DNA of 64,000 nt from Bradyrhizobium sp. 149 (GCF_023073915.1 NZ_JADPKK010000009.1:1-64000), one strand, 5' to 3'. Shown: positions 24,637 to 36,885, counted from the stretch's first letter. A program made the numbers and translations. The notes: generated by a model from the sequence alone, not told the origin.

Positions 24637-25875
24637 GTGGATACGCTCAAGGTACGAGACGCCAAAGACGTCGAAGAGGTGGTGCGCGCGGCGATTGCCA
24701 ATGAGCAGCCGCTCGAGATCATCGGTCATGGCTCCAAGCGCGGCATCGGCCATGCGATGGCCACCAATGCCGTGCTCGACGTTTCCGCTCTGAATGCCAT
24801 CACCGCCTACGAGCCCAACGAACTCATTGTCACGCTCCAGGCCGGTGCGCCGCTGGCCGACGTGCTGTCGCTGATCGATGCCAAGAACCAGCAATTCGCC
24901 TTCGAGCCGATGAACACCGCGCTGCTGCTCGGCACGCCTGCGCTCGGCACCATCGGCGGCATGATCGCGGCCGGGCTCGCCGGTCCGCGCCGGATCAGGG
25001 CGGGCGGGGCGCGTGACCATCTGCTTGGCGCGCATGCCGTCTCCGGTTTCGGCGACAGCTTCAAGACCGGCGGCAAGGTGGTGAAGAACGTCACCGGCTA
25101 CGACCTCTGCAAGCTTCTCGCCGGTTCCTGGGGCACGCTGTCGGTCATGACCGAGGTCACGCTGAAGGTGATGCCGAAGCCCGAAGCCGAACGGACGCTG
25201 CTGCTGCGCGGGCTCGACGATGCCGCCGCCAACAAGGCGATGACCGCGGCGCTCGGCTCGCCCTTCGACGTCTCCGGTGCCGCCCACCTGCCGAACTCGG
25301 CGTTCCGAACCAAGACCGAAGGTCTCGGCGATATCGCGAGCCAGGGCGAGGCGCTGACCGTGCTGCGGCTCGAAGGCATTACCGCCTCCGCCGCCCACCG
25401 CGCCGGCTCGCTGCGCGAATTGCTGGCTCCGTTCGGAACCGCGACGCTGGTCGAAGACAGCGCGTCCGCGGCGCTGTGGGCTACGATCCGCGACGTCCTG
25501 CCGTTCGCGGCTGACGGCGCGCTGGGGGCCTGGCCGGTCTGGCGGATCGTCTGCCCGCCGGCGTCGGGCGCGGCGCTCGGGACGCTGCTGGCGCGCGAGA
25601 CCGGCGGCGACGTGATTTACGATTGGGGCGGCGGACTGATCTGGGCGGCGTTGCCACCGAAGTCCGACGCGCATGCGCCTTCCGTGCGTCAGCGCGCGAA
25701 TGCCGTTGGCGGGCACGCCACGCTGATCCGGGCGGCCGAGGACGTCAGGCGGACAGTCGATGTATTCCAGCCGCAAGCTCCCGGCATTGCCGCCTTGAGC
25801 GAGCGGGTCCGCGCCGGTTTCGATCCGAAGACCATCCTCAACCGGGGCAGGCTGACGCGGGGAGATGCGGCATGA
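24637..25875 (+). CDS. glcE: Glycolate oxidase subunit GlcE
   Basis: 412 residues from the GTG at 24637, where family similarity begins (DTLKVRDAKDVEEVVRAAIA); a TTG at 24601 would add 12 residues, and neither has a strong ribosome binding site. The FAD-binding_4 fold shows EIIGHGSKRGIG, PALGTIGGMIAAGLAGPRRI and TGGKVVKNVTGYDLCKLLAG, ending with AGFDPKTILNRGRL. GlcE is the second FAD-type subunit of glycolate oxidase and is needed for activity in E. coli. The stop overlaps the glcF start (ATGA, 25872-25875), so the two are translationally coupled. Confidence 0.92.
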   Translation: MDTLKVRDAKDVEEVVRAAIANEQPLEIIGHGSKRGIGHAMATNAVLDVSALNAITAYEPNELIVTLQAGAPLADVLSLIDAKNQQFAFEPMNTALLLGTPALGTIGGMIAAGLAGPRRIRAGGARDHLLGAHAVSGFGDSFKTGGKVVKNVTGYDLCKLLAGSWGTLSVMTEVTLKVMPKPEAERTLLLRGLDDAAANKAMTAALGSPFDVSGAAHLPNSAFRTKTEGLGDIASQGEALTVLRLEGITASAAHRAGSLRELLAPFGTATLVEDSASAALWATIRDVLPFAADGALGAWPVWRIVCPPASGAALGTLLARETGGDVIYDWGGGLIWAALPPKSDAHAPSVRQRANAVGGHATLIRAAEDVRRTVDVFQPQAPGIAALSERVRAGFDPKTILNRGRLTRGDAA

Positions 25876-27194
25876 AGACCGAATTCTCACTCGCGCAGCT
25901 CGCCGATTCCGACATCGCGGAAGCGGACAAGATCCTGCGCGCCTGCGTCCATTGCGGCTTCTGCACCGCAACCTGTCCGACCTATGTGCTGCTCGGCGAC
26001 GAGCTCGATAGCCCGCGCGGCCGCATCTATCTGATCAAGGAGATGCTGGAGAAGGACCAGGCACCGACGGCCGAAGTGGTCAAGCATGTCGATCGCTGCC
26101 TGTCGTGCCTTGCCTGCATGACGACTTGCCCGTCCGGGGTGAATTACATGCATCTGGTCGATCAGGCCCGGGTCAGGATCGAGCAGCGTTACGAGCGGCC
26201 GCTGACCGAGCGGCTGCTGCGCCGGGTACTGGCCTTCGTCCTGCCGGACCCGCGGCGTTTCCGCGCCAGCATGTGGCTGGCGCGGCTGGCCCGCCCGCTG
26301 GCCGTGTTGCTGCCGACGCCCCGGCCGTCGGCGACGCCCGGCCTGATCCAGCGCCTCAAGGCGATGCTTGCGCTGGCGCCGGACCGGCTGCCGCCACCGG
26401 GCCCCGCCGCTGGCAGCGTGTTCGCAGCACTCGGCAAGAAGCGCGGCCGGGTCGCGCTGCTCCAGGGCTGCGCCCAGCAGGTGCTGGCGCCGCGCATCAA
26501 CCAGGCCGCCATCAGTCTCCTCACGCGCCACGGCATCGAGGTCGTCCTGGTCAGGGACGAACAGTGCTGCGGCGCGCTGACCCATCATCTCGGCAACGAC
26601 CAGGACGCATTGGCGCGGGCCCGCGCCAATGTCGCGGCATGGCGCGCGGAAGCGGCTAGCGAGGGGCTCGACGCCATCCTGGTGACGGCGTCCGGCTGCG
26701 GCACCGTGATCAAGGACTACGGCTATCTTCTGCGAGAGGACGCTACGTTTGCCGCCGATGCGGCGAAGATCTCCGCGCTCGCCAAGGACATCACTGAATA
26801 CGTCGCCGGCCTTGGACTCGCGGCCACCGCGCGACAGGACAACATCGTCGTCGCCTATCACTCTGCATGTTCGCTGCAGCACGGGCAGAAAATCACGGGC
26901 CTTCCGAAAGAATTGCTTTCCAATCATGGATTCGTGGTGAAAGATGTGCCGGAGAGCCATTTGTGTTGCGGTTCGGCGGGGACCTACAACATTCTCCAGC
27001 CCGAGCTTGCGGGTCGGTTGCGCGATCGCAAGGTCGCCAACATCGCAAGCGTCAAGCCGGACATGATTGCCGCGGGCAATATCGGCTGCATGGTGCAGAT
27101 TGCCAGTGGCACGTCAGTTCCGGTCGTACACACGATTGAGCTTCTCGATTGGGCTACGGGCGGGTCGCGGCCGGCATTGAACGCGCAAGTTTGA
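25872..27194 (+). CDS. glcF: Glycolate oxidase iron-sulfur subunit GlcF
   Basis: 440 residues. Two 4Fe-4S motifs lie at the N-terminus: CVHCGFCTATCPTY (about residues 25-38) and CLSCLACMTTCPSG (about 77-90). Two CCG domains follow, marked by DEQCCGALTHH and SHLCCGSAGTYN, which bind a further cluster or a haem-type cofactor in related heterodisulfide-reductase-like proteins. GlcF passes electrons from GlcDE to the membrane quinone pool. It is the last gene of the glc operon; a lysine-rich small protein gene follows 85 bp later. Confidence 0.95.
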   Translation: MKTEFSLAQLADSDIAEADKILRACVHCGFCTATCPTYVLLGDELDSPRGRIYLIKEMLEKDQAPTAEVVKHVDRCLSCLACMTTCPSGVNYMHLVDQARVRIEQRYERPLTERLLRRVLAFVLPDPRRFRASMWLARLARPLAVLLPTPRPSATPGLIQRLKAMLALAPDRLPPPGPAAGSVFAALGKKRGRVALLQGCAQQVLAPRINQAAISLLTRHGIEVVLVRDEQCCGALTHHLGNDQDALARARANVAAWRAEAASEGLDAILVTASGCGTVIKDYGYLLREDATFAADAAKISALAKDITEYVAGLGLAATARQDNIVVAYHSACSLQHGQKITGLPKELLSNHGFVVKDVPESHLCCGSAGTYNILQPELAGRLRDRKVANIASVKPDMIAAGNIGCMVQIASGTSVPVVHTIELLDWATGGSRPALNAQV

Positions 27195-27279
27195 GCTTTC
27201 AAAGGCCCGAGCTTTCGTCCGGAGGTGACGGCTGAAGAGGCCCGATCCACCATTGTTCGTCGGCAACAGGAGGACCACG

Positions 27280-27630
27280 ATGGCGAAAGCGAAGAAGAAG
27301 AAAAGCAAGAAGGCCAAAAAGGCCAAGAAGGCGGTAGCGGCGAAGAAGACCGCAAAGAAGGCAGCCAAGAAATCCGCGAAGAAGTCTGTCAAGAAAGCTA
27401 CGAAGAAAGCCGCGCCGAAGAAGGCCGCCAAGAAGTCGGCCAAGAAGGCCGCCAAGCAGGCTGCTCCAAAGAAGGCAGCCAAGAAGGCTGCGAAGAAAGC
27501 GGCGCCGAAGAAGGCGAAGGCAGCTCCCGCGCCGAAGCCGTCAACGCCGGCTCCCGAGCCCGCCGCCGAGACAAGCTGGGCGATGCCTTCGTCTTCTGCG
27601 GAAGCGACGCCGGCCGAAGGACAAGGTTAG
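27280..27630 (+). CDS. Lysine/alanine-rich histone H1-like protein
   Basis: 116 residues, of which about 85 are a low-complexity Lys/Ala tract built on KKAAKK and KKAAPK units, followed by a Pro/Ala tail with a few acidic residues. The ATG at 27280 follows a clear AGGAGG box. Such proteins (AlgP- and Hc1-like) bind DNA through charge and can compact or silence it. The antisense strand of the tract is open as a Phe/Ala-rich frame, which is a composition artefact. The protein is small enough to be a nucleoid protein, but no experiment supports that here. A terminator follows. Confidence 0.85.
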   Translation: MAKAKKKKSKKAKKAKKAVAAKKTAKKAAKKSAKKSVKKATKKAAPKKAAKKSAKKAAKQAAPKKAAKKAAKKAAPKKAKAAPAPKPSTPAPEPAAETSWAMPSSSAEATPAEGQG

Positions 27631-28029
27631 CCCGAAGGCTGGATCCAATCCGACGACCATGATCGACAACAGGAAGGCCGCAGTCGTGACGCTGCGGCCT
27701 TTTTGCATCGGCGCGGCCACTCGCGGAGCGCGTCATGTCAGGGGCAGCCTGATTCGTGGCGCGGACAGCACAGTACCGTCGCCCGTACTAACCCGGGCCT
27801 CTCTGTGCACTTTTGAATGCAGATAATGTGTTCGAGAAGACACACAGCCTGACAACCTTTCGTGGAATTGCCAGAACGCCCAAAAAGTCGGCAGATGCCC
27901 GCGTTTTTTGCTTCACGGTTTGCGTCACCCCATCCAAATTGCCGCAGTTACGAAATTTGCAATCAGGTCGTGCGTTCCGGGGGCTTCCGGGATCCGGCTG
28001 GGGTCTTAGAACTGGTGATGGGGATCGAA
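27631..28029 (+). other. Intergenic leader upstream of the TorF-type porin
   Basis: 399 bp containing the terminator at 27674-27704 and then the porin leader. The porin frame is open from 27862, but the residues upstream of the signal peptide do not look coded. An AT-richer stretch around 27800-27960 is the likely promoter region; exact hexamers are uncertain. Confidence 0.4.
27674..27704 (+). terminator. Rho-independent terminator after the histone-like gene
   Basis: The arms AAGGCCGCAG and CTGCGGCCTT form a 10-bp stem around an 8-base loop, followed by TTTT. It ends about 75 bp after the stop codon. Confidence 0.85.
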
Positions 28030-29034
28030 ATGAAAAAAGTGGCTTTGTTGGCAACGGCGCTGGCAATGGTGACGGGCTCGGCTTTCGCGGCAGACATGCG
28101 TGTGAAGGCACTGAAGGCTCCGCCGGTAGTCGCCTTCGACCCCTGGGATATCGCTTTCGGCGGCGCGATCATGAGCGACTACATCTTCCGCGGTGTCACC
28201 CAGTCGAACCACAAGCCGTCGGTCGCGGCCTACTTCGAACCGCGCTACAACGTCAACAAGGACCTGCAGCTCTATGTCGGCGTGTCCGCGGAGAGCATCT
28301 CGTTCGCCAATCGCGCCGCTGCTGAAGTCGATATCTACGGCGGTATCCGCCCGACCTTCGGCGCCTTCGCCTTCGACATCGGTATCTGGGGCTACCTGTA
28401 TCCGGGCGGCAGCTGCGCCGACAACGTGCTCACCGGCGGCATTCCCGGCGGCAACGTCTGCGGCGTCAGCACGACCACGATCTTCCTCGCCGACGGCAAC
28501 GTCATGAAGAAGGACGTCAGCTTCGTCGAAGTCTACGGCAAGGTGAACTACACCATCAACGACAGCTTTACGGTCGGCGCGACCGAGTATTACTCGCCGA
28601 ACTTCCTGAACTCGGGTGCTTGGGGCAACTACGCTTCGTTGACCGCCAAGTACACGGCGCCCAGCACGGCCTTCGGTGCCTCCGGCATGGGCATGTACGT
28701 GTCGGGTGAATTCGGTCGGCAGTGGTTCGGTACCTCGGACGCCTTCTACGGTACCGGTGTCGGCACCGTTTTCGCCAACGGTATCCCCTACAAGGACTAC
28801 AACACCTGGAACATCGGCATCGGCTTCACCTACAAGGTGTTTACGCTGGACCTGCGTTACTCCGACACCGATCTGAACAAGGGTGATTGCAACGCCTTCA
28901 CCAGCGCCTTCAACGCCACCGGCACCACCAACGTCACCGCGATCAACCCGGGCGGCGCTGGCTCTAACTGGTGCGGCGCGGCCGGCATTGCCAAGCTGTC
29001 GTTCGACCTGACCGCGATGAGCAACCTGAAGTAA
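28030..29034 (+). CDS. TorF family outer membrane protein (putative porin)
   Basis: 334 residues. Signal peptide MKKVALLATALAMVTGSAFA, then a beta-barrel rich in Tyr, Gly and alternating hydrophobic residues. Family features include YIFRGVTQSNHKPSVAAYF, then LQLYVGVSAESISFAN and the paired-strand block AEVDIYGGIRPTFGAFAFDI. Members of this family (TIGR02001) are about 250-330 residues. There are four cysteines in two close pairs, likely disulfides. The ATG at 28030 is chosen for the signal peptide; an ATG at 28018 is also in frame. A clear terminator follows. Transported solute unknown. Confidence 0.85.
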   Translation: MKKVALLATALAMVTGSAFAADMRVKALKAPPVVAFDPWDIAFGGAIMSDYIFRGVTQSNHKPSVAAYFEPRYNVNKDLQLYVGVSAESISFANRAAAEVDIYGGIRPTFGAFAFDIGIWGYLYPGGSCADNVLTGGIPGGNVCGVSTTTIFLADGNVMKKDVSFVEVYGKVNYTINDSFTVGATEYYSPNFLNSGAWGNYASLTAKYTAPSTAFGASGMGMYVSGEFGRQWFGTSDAFYGTGVGTVFANGIPYKDYNTWNIGIGFTYKVFTLDLRYSDTDLNKGDCNAFTSAFNATGTTNVTAINPGGAGSNWCGAAGIAKLSFDLTAMSNLK

Positions 29035-29059
29035 GCTTCTTCCCGAAGCGATTTGATGA

Positions 29060-29087
29060 GGGCGGCAGGGCGACCTGCCGCCCTTTT
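29060..29087 (+). terminator. Rho-independent terminator after the porin gene
   Basis: GGGCGGCAGG and CCTGCCGCCC pair perfectly over 10 bp around a 4-base loop and are followed by TTTT. Confidence 0.88.
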
Positions 29088-29292
29088 GCTTTGGGGGGTG
29101 CGAAAGAGCGTGGACTTCATGGTTCGAGAGGCGGCGCAAGGCGGCGCTCCTCACCACGAGTGTCAGGTTTTCGCCGCGAGGCGAGACTTCATTCTGAGCC
29201 CACCAGAGGCGGGCGTCTCCAAGGATGGGCAGCATGGAAGCCGCCCATCGGTCCCTTGAAAGCGATAGCCCGCGGGCCGTCGCCGTTGCGCC

Positions 29293-31053
29293 TCAGCGCG
29301 CGGCGATCGGCTCCTTCTCGACCGGCGCGCCGTCCTTGCCGAGAACGTGGATCGCACCGTCCTTCGCCATCGTCACCTTGCGGGTATGGAAGGCGTCGAG
29401 CGTCGACCGGTGGCCGATCGAGATGATGGCTGCCTGCGGTAGCTTCTCCGTCAGCAGGCGGTACAGCAGGGCTTCGGACGGTTCGTCGAGGGAGGCGGTG
29501 GCTTCGTCCAGGAACAGGTAGTCGGGCGCGTGCAAGAGCGCGCGGGCGAGCCCCAGGCGCTGCTGCTCGCCGAGCGACAGCATGCGATTCCAGTGGCCGT
29601 CCTCGCCGAGCCTCTCGGCGAGGTCGGGCAGCCCGACCGCGATCACCGCGTCCCTGATCTGGGTTGCCTGGAACGCGCCGGGTGCTGCGGGATAGATCAC
29701 GGCCTCACCCAGCGCGCCGACCGGGAAATAGGGACGCTGCGGCAGCATCATCAGCTTCGCCTTCGCGGGAATGAAGATGCTGCCGGTGCCGAACGGCCAA
29801 ATGCCGGCGATGGCCCGGAACAGGGTCGACTTCCCGGAGCCGGACGGCCCGGTCACCAGTACGCGCTCCGGAGTGTGGACAGCGAAGGCGTCGGCAGCGA
29901 CCAGGGGCGTGCCGTTAGGAAGGTTCACGCAGAGCTGGTCGAGGCCGACACTGCCGCCGCCAGCAGTCTTGAGGGTGATAGCCGACTCATGCGCCGGCAG
30001 GTTTGCCGCCGTATCGACCGACATCTCGAAGCCGTCGAGGCGCGCGACGATCGAGCGCCACTCCGCAAGCGACCGGTAGGCCGTGACGAAGAACGAGAGC
30101 GCGCCCTGCACGCTGGAAAAGGCGGATGCGGTCTGCATCATGTCGCCGAGCTGGATCTTCTTGGCGAAGAAGGCCGGCGCCACCAGCACATAGGGGAAGA
30201 TCACGGCGGCCTGCTGATAGCTCGCCGTGAACGCGGTGAGGCGCTTGGTTCGGCTCATGATGGCGTACCAGTTGCCGATCACGAAGCCGAAGCGATCCAG
30301 CAGGCGGCCGCGCTCGGCGCCTTCGCCCTTGAGAAGCGCGATCTGCTCGGAATTCTCGCGGACGCGGACGAGGTTGAAGCGGAAGTCGGCCTCATAGCGC
30401 TGCTGCTCGAAATTGAGGTTGACCAGCGGGGCGCCGATCCAGTGCGTCAGAGCCGTGCCGAAGATCGCGTAGATCAACGCGCCCCAGCACAGGTAGCCGG
30501 GAATCATGAGATCGCTGCCGAACAGGTGCAGCGGTGCAGCGTTGGAGAGCCCCCAGAGGATGATGACGAAGGAGAACAGCGTCACGATCGACGAGAGCAG
30601 GCCGAGCCCGATCGTCAGTGTCTGCTCGACGAAGTTTTTGACGTCCTCCGTGATGCGCTGGTCGGGGTTGTCGGCCGCATCGCCCTTGAGCTGCATGCGG
30701 TAATGCGTCGAGCCCTCGAGCCATTCGCCGAGATAGTGCTTGGTCAGCCACTTCCGCCAGCGGATCTGAAGCCATTGGTTCAGGTAGAGCTTGTAGACGG
30801 CCAGGGCGATAAAAGTGAAAGCGAGGCCGACGAAGATCCAGATCTGCGTGACGAAGGCGTCCCAGTCGCTATTCTGGAGCGCACTGTAGAACCGGTTCTG
30901 CCACTGGTTTACCAGCACGTCGATGGCGACCAGCGCCAGCTCCATCGCGATCACCGCGGCCAAGAGGCCGCGGCCGGCCCATTTGTCCTCGGACCGGAAA
31001 TAGGGGATGGCGATTCGCCAGACGATCGCGAGGGTGGCGCTGATGTTCTTCAC
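29293..31053 (-). CDS. SbmA/YddA-like ABC transporter, fused permease and ATPase
   Basis: 586 residues from the GTG at 31053, which has GCAGGAG at good spacing. The N-terminal 350 residues hold six membrane helices of the ABC transporter type 6 / SbmA-BacA fold (for example YFRSEDKWAGRGLLAAVIAM), and the C-terminal domain is an ATPase with Walker A GPSGSGKST, a Q-loop in MMLPQRPYFPVG, a variant signature LSLGEQQRLGLAR, Walker B YLFLDEATASLDE and the switch His in ISIGHRS. YddA/Rv1819c-like proteins move peptides, vitamin B12 or long-chain acyl compounds. BacA-type proteins are important for rhizobial symbiosis, but this fused form is a separate branch. Divergent from the lactate permease. Confidence 0.88.
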   Translation of the reverse strand: MKNISATLAIVWRIAIPYFRSEDKWAGRGLLAAVIAMELALVAIDVLVNQWQNRFYSALQNSDWDAFVTQIWIFVGLAFTFIALAVYKLYLNQWLQIRWRKWLTKHYLGEWLEGSTHYRMQLKGDAADNPDQRITEDVKNFVEQTLTIGLGLLSSIVTLFSFVIILWGLSNAAPLHLFGSDLMIPGYLCWGALIYAIFGTALTHWIGAPLVNLNFEQQRYEADFRFNLVRVRENSEQIALLKGEGAERGRLLDRFGFVIGNWYAIMSRTKRLTAFTASYQQAAVIFPYVLVAPAFFAKKIQLGDMMQTASAFSSVQGALSFFVTAYRSLAEWRSIVARLDGFEMSVDTAANLPAHESAITLKTAGGGSVGLDQLCVNLPNGTPLVAADAFAVHTPERVLVTGPSGSGKSTLFRAIAGIWPFGTGSIFIPAKAKLMMLPQRPYFPVGALGEAVIYPAAPGAFQATQIRDAVIAVGLPDLAERLGEDGHWNRMLSLGEQQRLGLARALLHAPDYLFLDEATASLDEPSEALLYRLLTEKLPQAAIISIGHRSTLDAFHTRKVTMAKDGAIHVLGKDGAPVEKEPIAAR

Positions 31054-31366
31054 AGAGTGGAGTCTCCTGCGGGGATGTGCACAACTGCCCGGCGCCAAAG
31101 ACCTGGGGCGACGGCGGAAAGGGGCGCGCTTAGACTAAAGTCGCAAGTTCTGCAATTTGCGTTGGCTTGTCGCAGCTTGCAACCCTAGCATGGGGCTTAA
31201 CGGCGCAGGGTGGGGGCCTTCGGGATTTCGCGAGCTTGTGAGCGGACGGGAACCGCTGCATTCGCGAGGAATTCGCGTCCAACTCGGGGGTTATCGCTTC
31301 AGCGTCAAGCAGGATCGGCTGTCCACGCGGGCCGCCTGCGGCACACATGCGTGGGGGAGGAAGATC
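31054..31366. other. Divergent intergenic region, ABC transporter and lactate permease
   Basis: 313 bp that should hold promoters for both genes. A stretch near 31140-31190 is AT-richer and has TTGC/TTGT hexamers, but I could not fix a -35/-10 pair with confidence. No repeat or open gene is present. Confidence 0.35.
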
Positions 31367-33031
<1,665 letters not shown>

Positions 33032-33054
33032 CAGGTTACGCCCGTCTCAACACA

Positions 33055-33089
33055 AATCCCCGCGAGGTTTGTCCTCGCGGGGATTTTTT
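33055..33089 (+). terminator. Rho-independent terminator after the lactate permease
   Basis: AATCCCCGCGAGG and CCTCGCGGGGATT form a perfect 13-bp stem around a 5-base loop, with TTTT continuing from the stem end. Confidence 0.93.
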
Positions 33090-33169
33090 GCGTCGCGCAT
33101 GGGCGAACCTTCTCAACGGCGCCGCCGTCTTATAGAAGGTGCCGCAAATCAGGTCGGTCGAGAGGTCTC

Positions 33170-33568
33170 ATGGTTTCATTCAGGCAGATAGTGTGTGCGG
33201 CGGTTGCAATGCTCGCAATATCCACGCTTGCGCGTGCAGAGGACGGTTTTCCGTTCGGCACCGAGATGACGCTCGAGGCGCTGCCGCATCCGGGCTCGAA
33301 GCGGATTCCGAACATCGAGATCGGCGACAATGGCGAGGTCGTGCTGGAGCTCTGGTGTAAGGGCGGCAAGGGCCAGTTCTCGGTCGCCGGCAACACTGTG
33401 ATCTTCGTCCCCGGCCCGCTCCAGGATCGCTCCTGCCCGCCGGCCAGGGCCCAGGCCGACGACGATCTCGTCGCGGCGCTCGGCAGCGTCGAGACCTGGA
33501 AGCGTCAGGGCGACGTGCTGACGCTCGTCGGCCCCAAGCCGCTGCGCTTTCGCGTCAACGGGAATTAG
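33170..33568 (+). CDS. Small secreted protein, META/HslJ-like
   Basis: 132 residues: a signal peptide ending near residue 23 (LARA), then a small beta-rich domain with two cysteines (ELWCKGGKGQ and QDRSCPPAR) and the repeating strand pattern of META/HslJ proteins (VLTLVGPKPLRFRVN at the end). The family similarity is weak, so I would call it a META-like periplasmic protein at best. Function unknown. A palindromic repeat follows 6 bp after the stop. Confidence 0.68.
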   Translation: MVSFRQIVCAAVAMLAISTLARAEDGFPFGTEMTLEALPHPGSKRIPNIEIGDNGEVVLELWCKGGKGQFSVAGNTVIFVPGPLQDRSCPPARAQADDDLVAALGSVETWKRQGDVLTLVGPKPLRFRVNGN

Positions 33569-33574
33569 CTTTGC

Positions 33575-33677
33575 TGTCATTCTCCGCGAAGGCGGGGAAT
33601 CCAGTACGCCGCGGCCTATCGACTTAACCACAGGCGTCTCGGAGTACTGGATCGCCCGGTCAAGGCCGGGCGATGAC
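33575..33677. repeat. Palindromic intergenic repeat, family B
   Basis: A 103-bp imperfect inverted repeat. The inner arms are ATCCAGTACGCC near 33599-33610 and the complementary AGTACTGGAT near 33643-33652; the outer arms are TGTCAT and GATGAC. It contains its own short hairpins (CCGCGAAGGCGG; GCCCGGTCAAGGCCGGGC). It lies between two convergent genes. Confidence 0.75.
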
Positions 33678-33695
33678 CAAGATCAGGTGGCTACG

Positions 33696-34907
33696 TTACT
33701 TCCACAGCGACTTGTCGGCGTCCCAGCGCTGGCCTTTGAGCTCTTTGGCGAGCGCCTCGATCGAGCCGTTGTCGTCGGGCTGATCGCCTTCCTCGTCGGC
33801 CGAGGCGTCATCCGAGAGATTGAGCTTGGCGCCGCTGCTCTCATCAGAGGTCGTGGTCGTGGGACTGCCGACCCAAAGCATGAGCTTGTCGGTGGTGCCG
33901 GGTTTGTCGGGCGAGACGAGACCCGCCACCTCGATTGTGTCGGTGAGCTCGAGCGCCGGGAAATCCTGGTTCGGTCGCTTGAACACCAGCTTGAGCTTGC
34001 CGGTCGCCGGGTTGAAGCTTTGCGAGACCGGCCTTGCCGCCAGCGTCCTGCTCAGCACGCCCGCCACGGCTGATGCGAGCTTGTCGCGGTTGATCTTGTC
34101 GCCGTCGCGCCAGTCTGCGGCGGGAATGCGGATGGTGCGGTCCATCTCGGTCATGCCCGCGGTCCAGCCCCCGGCGGTGACGCCGGGCGTCGCCTTGAAC
34201 TTCGCCAGCAGGGCGCCGGCGCGCTCCGGATCGACCGACATGTTGATGGTCTGCTCGCCCGCGCGCAGCGCGTCGCAGCCGACATTGAGGCTCGCCAGCG
34301 TGACCTCGACGTCCTGGCCCTTCAGGCTCTTCAGGAACTCGGTCGCGGCATCGAGCTTGACCTTGACCGCGATCGCTTCCGGCGAGACGTCGGTGAAATC
34401 CTTCGGCTGCGGCGTGATGCCGTCGTCGGAGGTCTGGTTGTCCAAAAATTCCTTCTCGCTGAGATCGGAATTGTCGGGCGAGGTGACCTCGGTCACGGCT
34501 TGGCCAATGCTGATCTGGCCGCGGAATTCGAACGTGTCTCCGGCCTGTTTGCGCAGCAGCTTGACGGTGACGGGTGCCTTGGCGCCGAGGCTCTGCGTCG
34601 TGCCCGTCAGGTTCTGGCCCGCGACCTGGAGATTGACGACGAAGCGGTCCTTGCGATCGGAATTCTTCGCGACCGGATAACAGACGTCGAGCACGGCTGC
34701 GGTGACGGTCTTGCCCTGACGTGTCTCCTTCAGGATCACGTCGGCATTGCCGTCCATCAGCCCGTCGATCGAGGTGAAATAGCGCGTCTCAGCGCCGCCG
34801 GGCGCCGTGGCCTTCGGCGACAGCTTCATCTGGGCGGATGCGACCTCAGGCGAAACTGCAAGCAGAGCCGCCAACAAAACCGTCGGGCAAACCAGAAGCG
34901 CGCGCAT
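33696..34907 (-). CDS. Large secreted hypothetical protein
   Basis: 403 residues from the ATG at 34907, which begins a signal peptide (MRALLVCPTVLLAALLAVSP, cleavage near residue 25). The mature protein is predicted beta-rich with conserved blocks such as RYFTSIDGLMDGNADVILKE and MDRTIRIPAADWRDGDKINR, ending in an acidic Asp/Glu-rich tail. I do not recognise a named family. It lies downstream of groEL on the same strand, beyond a terminator and a palindromic repeat, so it probably has its own promoter. Confidence 0.72.
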   Translation of the reverse strand: MRALLVCPTVLLAALLAVSPEVASAQMKLSPKATAPGGAETRYFTSIDGLMDGNADVILKETRQGKTVTAAVLDVCYPVAKNSDRKDRFVVNLQVAGQNLTGTTQSLGAKAPVTVKLLRKQAGDTFEFRGQISIGQAVTEVTSPDNSDLSEKEFLDNQTSDDGITPQPKDFTDVSPEAIAVKVKLDAATEFLKSLKGQDVEVTLASLNVGCDALRAGEQTINMSVDPERAGALLAKFKATPGVTAGGWTAGMTEMDRTIRIPAADWRDGDKINRDKLASAVAGVLSRTLAARPVSQSFNPATGKLKLVFKRPNQDFPALELTDTIEVAGLVSPDKPGTTDKLMLWVGSPTTTTSDESSGAKLNLSDDASADEEGDQPDDNGSIEALAKELKGQRWDADKSLWK

Positions 34908-34928
34908 CGGCGAAATCCCCAGGCAATA

Positions 34929-34977
34929 GGGCATGATCCGGAAAAGTGTGAAGCGGTTTTCCGATAAGATCATGCCC
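34929..34977. repeat. Palindromic intergenic repeat, family C
   Basis: GGGCATGATC at the left end pairs with GATCATGCCC at the right, and inner arms GGAAAA and TTTTCC pair as well, making a 49-bp hairpin-forming element 21 bp before the start of the secreted-protein gene. Elements of the style GCATGATCCGGAAAA are common in Bradyrhizobium intergenic DNA. Confidence 0.8.
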
Positions 34978-35051
34978 AATAATTCGAATCGGGCGTCACC
35001 GTAGTGGGTTTTGGCCGCCGGTTGAATTGGAAAGCAGGGGCCATGATCGGC

Positions 35052-35080
35052 AAAAAAGAAGGCCGCCCGGAGGCGGCCTT
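35052..35080 (-). terminator. Rho-independent terminator after groEL
   Basis: Read on the minus strand, AAGGCCGCC and GGCGGCCTT pair over 9 bp around a 4-base loop and are followed by a run of T (35052-35057), 27 bp past the groEL stop. Confidence 0.9.
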
Positions 35081-35107
35081 CGCAACACTGCCAGGCGCGG
35101 ATCGGCC

Positions 35108-36778
<1,671 letters not shown>

Positions 36779-36826
36779 TTATTGGGTCGCGTCATTCCGG
36801 GGTCCGCGATCGAACTCGGCGGAATG

Positions 36827-36860
36827 ATGCATGCCCGGATCGCGTGACCCGGGCATGCAT
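36827..36860 (-). other. Stem-loop between groES and groEL
   Basis: ATGCATGCCCGG (36827-36838) and CCGGGCATGCAT (36849-36860) are perfect 12-bp complements around a 10-base loop, in the 137-bp gap between the two genes. In Agrobacterium the groESL transcript is cut between the two genes; this hairpin is a candidate site for the same kind of processing or for transcript stability. Confidence 0.75.
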
Positions 36861-36885
36861 TCAGCGGCCGTTCAGGCGTCTGGCC

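Noticed and set aside
27114..27482. Phe/Ala-rich frame on the minus strand over the histone-like gene
   Set aside because: Complement of the Lys/Ala tract (AAG/GCC codons read as CTT/GGC types), a composition artefact.
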